DNA from: Bacteroidota bacterium
GTDB taxonomy: Bacteria > Bacteroidota > Bacteroidia > Chitinophagales > Chitinophagaceae
Direction of reading: 5' to 3'
DNA: 41,532 nt
Assembly: GCA_023433345.1 (NCBI GenBank)
Contig: JAEZDA010000055.1
Coordinates: forward strand, 1 to 41,532
Positions 17,074 to 24,284 of this stretch are shown piece by piece. A program made the position numbers and the translations under genes. The first letter of the stretch is position 1. Every line of letters starts with the position of its first letter. Below the pieces are notes generated by a model, which was given only the letters and a program-made list of their open reading frames with translations, did not search any database and was not told the origin of the DNA.

Positions 17074-17456
17074 TTTAAGTACCCTCCAATTTTGATATAC
17101 TTTTTCAATGCCCACTTACACCCATTAAAGCCGGCGTTATCGTGTACTTCGAGGGTATCCCATCCAAAAGCCACCAACTTTCTAACAAGCACCTCATTAT
17201 CGAGAACTACCTTTCCAATATTAACCAGTTCATCTTTCGTTAAAGACCTGCCAGACAGCGCCTTTATGCGAAAACCACCTTGCATGAAGCGGGAAAATTC
17301 ATGTCGGAAATCAGAACTTCCAATAGTAGTTCTTGCTTCCAATAAAGTATCTGCATCTCCGTTTATAAAAGCCTGCTTTGCAGCCCTATTAAAATCCCTT
17401 TGAAGATTCGCCCTTTCCTTTGCCTCGCTAAACCATTCAAGTAATCGATACCACAT
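17070..17456 (-). CDS. Hypothetical protein
   Basis: 128 aa from the ATG at 17456 (MWYRLLEWFSEAKERANLQR); ten more codons upstream are open to 17486 but begin with a lysine-rich stretch and I prefer 17456. It has a helical N-terminus with basic residues (NRAAKQAFINGDADTL), a central region with FRIKALSGRSLTKDELVNIGK, and a C-terminus with GWDTLEVHDNAGFNGCKWALKK. No membrane segment. I do not recognise the family. It leads the five-gene small operon and overlaps the J-like gene by 4 bases. Confidence 0.6.
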   Translation of the reverse strand: MWYRLLEWFSEAKERANLQRDFNRAAKQAFINGDADTLLEARTTIGSSDFRHEFSRFMQGGFRIKALSGRSLTKDELVNIGKVVLDNEVLVRKLVAFGWDTLEVHDNAGFNGCKWALKKYIKIGGYLK

Positions 17457-17486
17457 ATTTTTTTTCTTTTTAGAACAATTTTGCAC

Positions 17487-17800
17487 TGTGAAGCATTAGA
17501 AACTTGCACAGAAGGATAAAGAATTAAATTCCAAATTCACGAATGCCGTGACGTGCACAGTATAAAATGAACCGTCTTGGCAAAACAAAATGATGCATGT
17601 ACAACGGTGTATGAAATACCGAATACTAGAATTTAACCTATGTAGATTGGATGCAGTTCGTTTTGGTTAAACAGGATTGGATAGGAATTTGAAAGATAAA
17701 TAAAAAAGTAATTTCACAAACTTTCAAACCCAAAAATAAATACCTATATGACCTCAATCACAATTATATGCTTCCTAACACCTGCCTCGAGATTATTAAT
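17487..17800. other. Gene-free spacer
   Basis: About 314 bases with no convincing open frame, AT-rich, and no clear hairpin. It separates the HNH/DUF4407 operon from the five-gene operon and should contain the promoter of the latter on the minus strand. I see nothing else in it. Confidence 0.5.
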
Positions 17801-18799
17801 CTAATTCCTTTCAGCAAGTTTGGCCATTAAGTTCAGTTTCTTTAGCTGCAAACTCATTTGGTGCATTACTGTTTCCTCGTAATCGCTTTTCTTCTCATTT
17901 ATCTTACACAGTAGTACGAGCATCTCAAGTCCTAGCAAGAAAAGAAACCAAAGCAACCAAATAAAAAGAGCAACTTTTGATTCCATAATCAATTTGAACA
18001 TCACTTTTAATTCATCCAGGAAACCAACTTTTGATTTTATCTCATCTTCTACCCGGGGACGAATATTCAAGAGATCATTCTCTTTTATAGTTTTTTGACT
18101 CCTTAAACTTTTTATCGTCTGATCTATTGGTTCCAACATTGCCAGTTTCGGATTGGGTATAGTTGTTTTACTAACTGAATTCGTTGATACAAATCTTTCG
18201 CTTGTAGTTTTGCGTCCGGAAGAATCAACAGATGTACTCACCACTTTAGAAGGAGTTGACTGACTACTTGTACTAATTATTGTTGGATTTCGGCTAATAT
18301 CAGTTGATATTACTTCGCGCTCATACTCCTTTTTTGCAATTGCGGTATCAAGGGAGGCAATTTGGTTTCTAAGTTCTGCCGTTTTGGGAGGTAGTGCTTG
18401 TTTAACACGATCTTCGATAAAAGTAATTTTTTCCAATTCAATATCTTCTTTGAAGATTATCTGATCAATGATTACTGCTCCTATTATTGCCATGGCGAGT
18501 GCAATAAACCCTCTTGATAAATAGAGCAACCAGTTCGGATTCATTGAAAGAATAATTAATCTCTCAACTTGAATAACTATAATAACTAAAACCAGTGCAC
18601 CCACGATCGATCCTAACGTTCCACCGTGCATATACCTTTGCATAAATGTGAAGCCAACAAATGACCAAAGGATACAAACTATAAGAATAGCCGATGTATA
18701 CCGTTTCACCGCTTTAGCAGCAACTTCACTTGAATTTGCAACAATAGAATAATTGTGTCCTGTTAAAAAACAGCCTATGCGAATCCACCAATTTCTCAT
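17801..18799 (-). CDS. DUF4407 membrane protein
   Basis: A 332-aa protein of the DUF4407 family. It starts with a short soluble part (WWIRIGCFLTGHNYSIVAN), then three membrane segments (about residues 36-56, 62-79 and 93-113), a long coiled-coil region (about residues 125-260, with the low-complexity serine/threonine stretch TIISTSSQSTPSKVVSTSVD), and a C-terminal membrane segment (about residues 281-303, VALFIWLLWFLFLLGLEMLV). The coiled coil probably lies on one side of the membrane. Function of the family is unknown to me. The gene follows the 189-aa gene by 9 bases and is in one operon with the HNH gene. Confidence 0.85.
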   Translation of the reverse strand: MRNWWIRIGCFLTGHNYSIVANSSEVAAKAVKRYTSAILIVCILWSFVGFTFMQRYMHGGTLGSIVGALVLVIIVIQVERLIILSMNPNWLLYLSRGFIALAMAIIGAVIIDQIIFKEDIELEKITFIEDRVKQALPPKTAELRNQIASLDTAIAKKEYEREVISTDISRNPTIISTSSQSTPSKVVSTSVDSSGRKTTSERFVSTNSVSKTTIPNPKLAMLEPIDQTIKSLRSQKTIKENDLLNIRPRVEDEIKSKVGFLDELKVMFKLIMESKVALFIWLLWFLFLLGLEMLVLLCKINEKKSDYEETVMHQMSLQLKKLNLMAKLAERN

Positions 18800-18808
18800 A
18801 TTAATATT

Positions 18809-19378
18809 TTAAAATTGTTTCTTCAAAATTGAATGATGCGAGATTGCTGCTAAGCCATTTCGAAACCCCCGGGAATAACTCATTAATATCCCCTGGCAAT
18901 CTCCAATATTTGCTATGGTTTCCTTTTCGATTTCCTGAATTTTAACCATGTGTCGTTCAGCAATTTCCTTTTTCATGGTTAATTCCTCCACCGTATCGAT
19001 CATTCCCGATCGACTTCTTGTAATAATATGGAACTCGTTCTCTTTTAGAAAATCTTCATAAAAAGTCTTGACTCTTTTAATAGTTCGTTGTAAATCGTTA
19101 CGTAGTGCATCGATATTTTCTTGAAGGTGTGTCGAATCGGGATTGGTAAGTGCATCATCATATCCTTTCCCCTCATGATTTCTGTCCAAAAAACTGTAAA
19201 GTCTATAAATTCCGTGCTCGTTAAAAGCTCCACCATCTAAAACATCGTTTTCTTCTGAGGGTCTTGCCTTCTCAATAAAAACATGTTCAGGAATATCAGT
19301 TCCCGCATTACCATTCGAATTTGTGCCATTTAAGGCTTCAGATTTTCCGTTTCTGTTGAAAAAACTAAATAATCCCAT
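18809..19378 (-). CDS. Hypothetical coiled-coil protein
   Basis: A 189-aa soluble protein. The N-terminus (MGLFSFFNRNGKSE) is a short amphipathic segment, followed by an asparagine/glycine-rich linker. Residues about 88-160 are predicted to be helical with charged heptads (ENIDALRNDLQRTIKRVKTF and ELTMKKEIAERHMVK). No catalytic motif is visible and I do not recognise the family. It sits between the HNH nuclease (11 bases) and DUF4407 (9 bases), so it is likely the middle gene of a three-gene unit. Confidence 0.65.
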   Translation of the reverse strand: MGLFSFFNRNGKSEALNGTNSNGNAGTDIPEHVFIEKARPSEENDVLDGGAFNEHGIYRLYSFLDRNHEGKGYDDALTNPDSTHLQENIDALRNDLQRTIKRVKTFYEDFLKENEFHIITRSRSGMIDTVEELTMKKEIAERHMVKIQEIEKETIANIGDCQGILMSYSRGFRNGLAAISHHSILKKQF

Positions 19379-19389
19379 TTTGTTTTCTT

Positions 19390-19782
19390 TTAAATATTAA
19401 TCGTAGGAACTTTAAATTTATTATGTCCTTTTTGGTGACAAGGCTCACAAAGCGTGATTAGTAAATGGTCAGGGTATTCCCAAGGCATTCGAAATTTCTT
19501 TTCTCTTAATAAAAAATGATACTGGCGATGATGAACCTGCAGGCTTTTACCACTCTTGCAATTAACACATACGTTCTTATCGCGTGTCATTATTTGCAGT
19601 CTTCGGAGCTTCCATTTTGGATCAAACAATAAATACCCGTACGAACCATGTGCAGGTATTTCGGGATTGAAATCTGACAGCTTACCTTTTTCGAGAGACT
19701 CCTTCCCTTTAATAAACCTCCTATATTTCTCCTTACCATTAAATGCCATATAGCGATACTTCGCCTTAGTAGGATCATGCAT
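19390..19782 (-). CDS. HNH endonuclease
   Basis: A 130-aa protein with an HNH (beta-beta-alpha metal) nuclease domain in its second half: zinc-binding CVNC (Cys72 and Cys75), the catalytic HH in LQVHHRQYH, and CEPCHQKGH as the second half of the finger. The first half is basic (KAKYRYMAFNGKEKYRRFIKG), fitting DNA contact. HNH domains cut DNA in restriction, homing and mobile elements. It leads the three-gene unit HNH, 189-aa, DUF4407. Confidence 0.85.
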   Translation of the reverse strand: MHDPTKAKYRYMAFNGKEKYRRFIKGKESLEKGKLSDFNPEIPAHGSYGYLLFDPKWKLRRLQIMTRDKNVCVNCKSGKSLQVHHRQYHFLLREKKFRMPWEYPDHLLITLCEPCHQKGHNKFKVPTINI

Positions 19783-19887
19783 AACTAATAAATAGAGATA
19801 ATCAATTAAGGATATTGAAATCGAAAAGGGAGGGGAAATCCCCGCTTTCTTAGGATAGTTAGTTTTGGATTTTAAATATACCTATAA

Positions 19888-19943
19888 GGGGGTAGAAATT
19901 CAAGTCATCTTGAGAAAAAATTTCAACCCCTTCTACCACCCCC
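19888..19943. terminator. Weak inverted repeat in the 19783-20034 spacer
   Basis: The arms gggggtagaa (19888-19897) and ttctaccaccccc (19931-19943) can pair with a 3-nt bulge across a loop of about 33 nt. It lies downstream of the DUF2779 gene (which ends at 20035 on the minus strand) and upstream of the HNH gene, so it could end the former's transcript. A T-rich tail is not clear, so confidence is low. The rest of the spacer shows nothing. Confidence 0.35.
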
Positions 19944-20034
19944 GGGTCTTAATTGTCTACTAACCTAACTTAATCCCCCTTTAGAGATGGGCAGGCAGCT
20001 TCGACAAACGCTGTGTTTTGCCATTGCTATTGCT

Positions 20035-21927
20035 TTATCGGGTAATAATTTTGGGTCTTTTGTTTAATTTTTCCCTCTTCCTCCAATACGTATAGATCAT
20101 CACCATCGCCAGGGTATCCAGTTTACAGTATTCCAATAATTGTTGTTTGAGGCTATCACGGTTTGCCGGGTCGCCGTACATCATGTTGTGGTAGGCCTTC
20201 ATGGCGGCGCCTCCTTCGGTCACCACTTCTTCTATCTCCCTTTCAGCAAGGGCATCTTCAATAGTTTTTGTCGCGAAAATACTTTTCAATGCCTTATAGG
20301 GATTCGCTGTTGATCCATCGGCTTCTTTGAGATAATAACTCTTAAACCATGGAAAGTTGTACAGGAAGGGGTTGTGGTTCCAAACGGCAGGAAGCGTTTT
20401 CTTTATCGAGGTGCGACCCTTCATGTAAGGATGAAAATAATGTGCAAGCGTAAGTGCGTTCATATCTACCAGCCTTCCTTCAAGGCCAAGATCATTATCG
20501 CGCACAATGTCCATCAGCCATGCCTTTAATTTTGGATTGTTGTACTCACGATGATCCATTTGGCGAAGAATGTTGCGCAGTACGGTGTTCTCGTGAGTAG
20601 CCCACATCAGTGGAGTGCCGGAATCGCCGATTTGCATCATTAGCGATTCGGCGAACCGAAAATTGGGAAAGCTATCCACTTCGTTGATCCATTCGGTGTG
20701 CACCGGCTCAGCCCCCGCACTATGGATGGTATGACAACTCCATTGAAACGCGATCACCTCGTAAGGCCGCATCCCTTTATGATAAGGAATAGCCCCGGTG
20801 TAGGTTTCAAAGTCTATGAAATGCAGGGGATACTGCCATGATGCAAGTATGCCATCAAGCTCGTTAGATACCCATTCACTATTTTTCTCAGTGTACTCTA
20901 ATTGTATCAGTTGCCGGATAGCCCTCCTGCCATAATCGCCATTCGCATTCCGCAATCGTTCACGATCAATTGAATTGAGCGCCACCTTTTTTTGGCCGAT
21001 CAATTCATCAAGGTAGTAGCCCTTCCTCGCGCTACCGATCGCACCACCGTAATACAGGTCGAATATGTGCGGATCAGTGGCAGACATATCGCCCCAACAT
21101 TCATCATACCCATTCCTCTCTTCCCCTTGCTCTGCACGGTATTCACAATCTTTACAAGTTTTGTCGATCACGTAATCCCCCTCAGCAAAAACAAAATCAT
21201 CATTCAGTATCCGGAGAAATTGTTCACTCCTGTTCTCTATCACAGGCATTAACTCATCTACCTCTTTGCTTAGATCAACCAGCTTCAGCAACGCATCGTC
21301 CTGCAGCATCTTCCGCTTTATCTCATAATTCTTCGTTCCCGGCGTCTCAATAAATTCCACTACCGTACCACGGAACAATCCCGACACATACTCGCTTTCA
21401 ATTACCTTGAACCAGGATGCGAGGCCTTCAATTTCAGTATACTTTGCCTTATCAGGCAATAACAAGAAGGGCCTGATGTCTGCTTCGGGATAGCACTCTT
21501 GCAGCACCATGGTTTGATAGGCCACGTCTTCCTTGTATTCGTCTTCTATTTTATCAAGGTTCTTTTCATCTTCTGAGTTAAATGATTTGGATTTTACTTC
21601 GATAAGTTCGAATACATCGCCTGTTTTGCGAAGTATGTCTATGCGAACAAGTTTTTGCCCTGACTGCACGGCTGCTTCATGGAGAGTGACATGGTCCTGC
21701 TTTAGTAGTTCCCGCGTTTGGTGAACAGCCTCATAGGTGTTTCCTTTTATTTCAATGCCCGGGTAAATGATGGTGGCAAGTTTGCCAACTATATAGCCAC
21801 CCTCTGCAAGCATATTAAGGAAATCGTTTTCTTCCATGCTGTTAGGATAGCCCTGCTTCTTGTACTGCAATTTCTTTGCACAGGTGCTGGCAACTTTAAA
21901 ATCAGATTTAGAAAGCGTATACATCAT
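20035..21927 (-). CDS. DUF2779 nuclease with candidate Fe-S cluster and DEDD exonuclease domain
   Basis: A 630-aa protein of the DUF2779 family. The first half is a Cas4/RecB-like PD-(D/E)xK nuclease (D97, E110-x-K112 in LIEVKSKS). Cysteines C16, C258, C261 and C277 are spaced as in Cas4/AddB nucleases (one early, three late), suggesting an iron-sulphur cluster. The second half contains FIDFETYTG (D372, E374), the first motif of a DnaQ-like DEDD exonuclease. It is a fusion of two nuclease domains. The start is the ATG at 21927 (second ATG at 21924); an AATAGGT promoter-like box lies upstream (21966-21972). It is probably a DNA-processing or defence enzyme; the specific role is unknown. Confidence 0.85.
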   Translation of the reverse strand: MMYTLSKSDFKVASTCAKKLQYKKQGYPNSMEENDFLNMLAEGGYIVGKLATIIYPGIEIKGNTYEAVHQTRELLKQDHVTLHEAAVQSGQKLVRIDILRKTGDVFELIEVKSKSFNSEDEKNLDKIEDEYKEDVAYQTMVLQECYPEADIRPFLLLPDKAKYTEIEGLASWFKVIESEYVSGLFRGTVVEFIETPGTKNYEIKRKMLQDDALLKLVDLSKEVDELMPVIENRSEQFLRILNDDFVFAEGDYVIDKTCKDCEYRAEQGEERNGYDECWGDMSATDPHIFDLYYGGAIGSARKGYYLDELIGQKKVALNSIDRERLRNANGDYGRRAIRQLIQLEYTEKNSEWVSNELDGILASWQYPLHFIDFETYTGAIPYHKGMRPYEVIAFQWSCHTIHSAGAEPVHTEWINEVDSFPNFRFAESLMMQIGDSGTPLMWATHENTVLRNILRQMDHREYNNPKLKAWLMDIVRDNDLGLEGRLVDMNALTLAHYFHPYMKGRTSIKKTLPAVWNHNPFLYNFPWFKSYYLKEADGSTANPYKALKSIFATKTIEDALAEREIEEVVTEGGAAMKAYHNMMYGDPANRDSLKQQLLEYCKLDTLAMVMIYTYWRKREKLNKRPKIITR

Positions 21928-21942
21928 TCAATTCATTCGCAG

Positions 21943-21972
21943 CAAGGTAAATGCAATACATCACCACCTATT
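21943..21972 (-). promoter_or_regulatory. AATAGGT-N15-TTACCTTG promoter-like box upstream of DUF2779
   Basis: On the minus strand AATAGGT at 21966-21972 is followed by 15 nt and then TTACCTTG at 21943-21950; if shifted by one base, TACCTTGC. This is one of six equally spaced copies in this window (others at 518, 25963, 26650, 27209 and 27388 for the box). It lies 15 bases upstream of the DUF2779 start. Confidence 0.55.
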
Positions 21973-22126
21973 TGCAAAGAGCCTTTAGTTTTGGTCAGCG
22001 AAAGTTCGAGAAAAAATCTTCTGGTCGCTACCGTTGTTTAACGGTATTTTCTAAAATATCTCAAGATCTTTCAAAGCCCCTCACACACCACCCACACCGA
22101 ACACACCCCGAATCATCACTACAGGA

Positions 22127-22158
22127 AGAGCGAATCTATAACGTTATAGATTCGCTCT
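22127..22158. repeat. Perfect 32-bp palindrome
   Basis: The left half agagcgaatctataac is exactly reverse complementary to the right half gttatagattcgctct, 16 bp with no loop. There is no T-run after it, so it is not a typical terminator. It lies between two divergent genes (DUF2779 and the 97-aa protein) in a 355-base gap. It may be an operator, a recombination site or a repeat unit. Confidence 0.75.
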
Positions 22159-22282
22159 GGATAGTGTGTAGCTCCAAGGTGCCTTCGGTGTAGATAGTAT
22201 GAAACCCCGTGGAAATTTCTTTTAACATAACAGAATTAAACTAATTGCATGCGGGGCAGTCAAAGGGATTAAACGCACGGCC

Positions 22283-22576
22283 ATGAAAAGGAATGATGAT
22301 TTCACCCCGGAGGAATTGATCGACAATTTTGGACAGTTGTCCGGAAAATTCCAAAACATCGTGTTCTACAATCGCAATGGCATCAATTATTATCGCCAGG
22401 CGCCGCGTCCCTATTCCAAACCGCCTACCGATGCACAATTGGCGGGCAGGGAACGATTCAAACAGGCGGTGGTATTTGCCAAATCGGCCATTGCAGACCC
22501 CGCGCAAAAATCAGCCTTGCAACAACGCGCGAAAAATTACCGTTCGGCATACCAACAGGCGTTGTGGGAATATTGA
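22283..22576 (+). CDS. Small conserved Bacteroidota protein
   Basis: A 97-aa protein beginning MKRNDDFTPEELIDNFGQLS. The core LSGKFQNIVFYNRNGINYYR with a proline-rich basic stretch, then RFKQAVVFAKSAIADPAQK, matches the layout of the protein at 1-480 (GFSGSMKQVVFRQLHGKTIV) and the helix-rich part after it, so the two are likely paralogues. The other open frames on either strand here are shadows. No known function. It is followed within 4 bases by REP hairpins and by the REP-associated transposase on the opposite strand. Confidence 0.7.
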   Translation: MKRNDDFTPEELIDNFGQLSGKFQNIVFYNRNGINYYRQAPRPYSKPPTDAQLAGRERFKQAVVFAKSAIADPAQKSALQQRAKNYRSAYQQALWEY

Positions 22577-22580
22577 ACCC

Positions 22581-22644
22581 GTAGGGACGCCATGCAAGGC
22601 GTCCCTACGGTAATGGCGTCCCTACGGTAATGGCGTCCCTATGG
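22581..22644. repeat. REP palindromes (gtagggacgc family)
   Basis: The first hairpin, 22581-22608, is gtagggacgcc-atgcaa-ggcgtccctac with an 11-bp stem. It is followed by direct repeats of ggcgtccctacggtaat at 17-bp spacing (22598, 22615, 22632). It lies at the 3' end of the REP-associated transposase gene and so is probably its cognate REP. A second REP of the same core is at 26016-26066. Confidence 0.8.
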
Positions 22645-22646
22645 TT

Positions 22647-23195
22647 TTATCCATTCCAATTTTTCGGATTATCCCGGATATATTTCGCGATCCGTTCGTA
22701 TTCCGCATCATCCCTAATTATCCGGTCATGAAAACGTGATTGCCACCCGAATGCCGGATTGATTTTGCGCGCACGAATGGTTACCGATGATTTGAACCCC
22801 CGAATGATGGATGCCAGGTTTTTGGATTGTGGACCAAATTCATTTGTGGGGGCACAATGCATTGTGGTGGAGCGATGCATCGCGCCACCACAATAATTAT
22901 AATGGCAATTATATTCATTATCCCCAATCACCAAAATCCCATGAAAATGATCGGGCATTACCACAAATTCATCCAGGGATAAATTCATATCGGGGCGTAA
23001 TTCAACACACCGTAACCATTCATGTTGTACAATTTCACCGATACCTGACAGGTTCATTTGTCCATCGACAATTTTGCCGAAATAATGTTTGCGTTTTCGT
23101 GTGCAAATGGTAATGAAATATGCCGAGGCATTTTTATAATTCCACCATGGTGCGCGTAAAGATGGGATGCGGTATCTGTCGCCATATTTATCCAT
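22647..23195 (-). CDS. REP-associated tyrosine transposase (RAYT)
   Basis: A TnpA_REP/Y1_Tnp-family protein (182 aa from the ATG at 23195; the open frame extends to 23228 but relatives start with a similar MDKYGDRYRIPSLR, so 23195 is preferred). Visible motifs are YFITICTRKRKHYFG in the first strand, DHFHGI for the HxH metal site, and YERIAKYIRDNPKNW near the C-terminus with the likely catalytic tyrosine. RAYTs are single-copy domesticated relatives of IS200/IS605 transposases that act on palindromic REP elements. REPs with the same core sequence lie directly downstream. Confidence 0.9.
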   Translation of the reverse strand: MDKYGDRYRIPSLRAPWWNYKNASAYFITICTRKRKHYFGKIVDGQMNLSGIGEIVQHEWLRCVELRPDMNLSLDEFVVMPDHFHGILVIGDNEYNCHYNYCGGAMHRSTTMHCAPTNEFGPQSKNLASIIRGFKSSVTIRARKINPAFGWQSRFHDRIIRDDAEYERIAKYIRDNPKNWNG

Positions 23196-23338
23196 CAATA
23201 AATGTATCCCGGCCGAAGATTTCAACACAAATAATCGGGGTGTTTTTTAACCGCGTTCTGCCGGTGCTTTCCATTCATCCCATCCCACAATTTCAATCCC
23301 TTTTCATTCAATACCTTGATCATCTAAATCAATCTTCC

Positions 23339-23842
23339 ATGCAACGCAAAACATTCCTGAAGGCAGCATCGGCCGCAATGGCCACGATGGCAATAAATCC
23401 TATTGCTGTTCTTGCTCAACAGGAGAAAAAGCCACCTTACCAGCCAGATATTGTAAAGGCATTTGTAAGCGCAGGTCATAATAACCTAATGAAGGTGAAG
23501 GAAATGCTTGCCGAACATCCACATCTCATATATGCGAGCTGGGATCTCGGCAACGGCGATTTCGAACAGGCGATAGACGGTGCTGCGCATGTGGGTGACC
23601 GTGAGATTGCAGAATATCTTATTTCGCAAGGCGCCAGGCCTAATATCTTTACCATGACCATGCTCGGGGAAACAGTATTGGTAAAAGCAATACTTGAAAA
23701 ATATCCATCCCTGCTGACCAGCCTGGGTGCACATGGTTTTACTTTACTTCATCATGCAAAGCGCGGCGGTGAACCTGCCAGAGAATTATTTGAGTTCTTC
23801 TCTTCAAAAGGACTGAAAGAGATGCAGATCAAGTTAGCCTAG
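23339..23842 (+). CDS. Secreted ankyrin-repeat protein
   Basis: A 167-aa protein from the ATG at 23339; the frame is open further upstream (to 23120) but that part is antisense to the transposase and reads as noise. The N-terminus MQRKTFLKAASAAMATMAI is a signal peptide with an R-K and twin-arginine-free core, ending near VLAQQ. The mature part has about three ankyrin-type units (FVSAGHNNLMKVKEMLAEHP, DGAAHVGDREIAEYLISQGA, TVLVKAILEKYP, LLHHAKRGGEPARELFEFF). Ankyrin repeats bind proteins; the partner is unknown. It is likely exported to the periplasm. Confidence 0.82.
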   Translation: MQRKTFLKAASAAMATMAINPIAVLAQQEKKPPYQPDIVKAFVSAGHNNLMKVKEMLAEHPHLIYASWDLGNGDFEQAIDGAAHVGDREIAEYLISQGARPNIFTMTMLGETVLVKAILEKYPSLLTSLGAHGFTLLHHAKRGGEPARELFEFFSSKGLKEMQIKLA

Positions 23843-23870
23843 ACGGTTGGGTCCGATGGAACTGTTGATT

Positions 23871-24270
23871 GCGACGCAGTCGCCGGAAACTGTTCTTGTC
23901 CCCGTCATTCCGAAGCGAAGCGAGGAATCTTATTGGTTGGATAGTGGTGATCGTTAGTGTTGTTGAATGCGACGCAGTCGCCGGAATCAGCTCCCGCCCC
24001 CGTCATTTCGAGCGAAGCGAGGAATTTTATTGGTTGGATAGTGGTGATCGTTAGTATTATTGAATGCGACGCAGTCGCCGGAATCTATTCTCGCCCACGT
24101 CATTCCGAAGCGAAGCGAGAAATCCTATTGGTTGGGATAGTTGGAACTGTTGAAACTGTTGGAACTGTTGGAACTGTTAGAACTGCTGAATGCAACGCAG
24201 TCGCCGGAATCTATTCTAGTCCCGTCATTCCGAAGCTAAACGAGGAATCTTATTGGTTGGATAGTTGATC
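23871..24270. repeat. Four-copy tandem repeat with CGTCATTCCGAAGC core
   Basis: Units begin with gcgacgcagtcgccggaa at 23871, 23969, 24066 and (variant gcaacgcag) 24192, so the period is about 98, 97 and 126 bp. Each unit contains a cgtcattccgaagcgaagcg core, a REP-like sequence also common elsewhere in bacterial genomes, then attggttggatagtggtgatc. Between units 3 and 4 a 9-bp microsatellite (gttggaact, five copies, 24140-24184) is inserted. Open frames that run through this block are artefacts. No gene lies here. Confidence 0.82.
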
Positions 24271-24284
24271 TTAATCTTGAAGCG

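Noticed and set aside
19829..19845. Short palindrome ggggaaatcccc in the 19783-20034 spacer as another copy of the hsd element
   Set aside because: It lacks the cccctcc/ggagggg stem pair and the accaccccg arm; the similarity is only G/C runs.
22241..22507. 88-aa frame on the minus strand
   Set aside because: Antisense to the 97-aa gene, which has a recognisable family layout.
23120..23338. Longer N-terminus for the ankyrin protein
   Set aside because: This part is antisense to the transposase gene; the signal peptide begins at the ATG at 23339.
23869..24268. Two overlapping open frames on the plus strand (61 and 103 aa)
   Set aside because: They are translations of the 98-bp tandem repeat (RHFERSEEFYWLDSGD-like), not genes.
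23871..24270. Possible CRISPR array
   Set aside because: Units are about 98 bp with almost no unique spacer, uneven spacing, a microsatellite inside, and no cas genes nearby.
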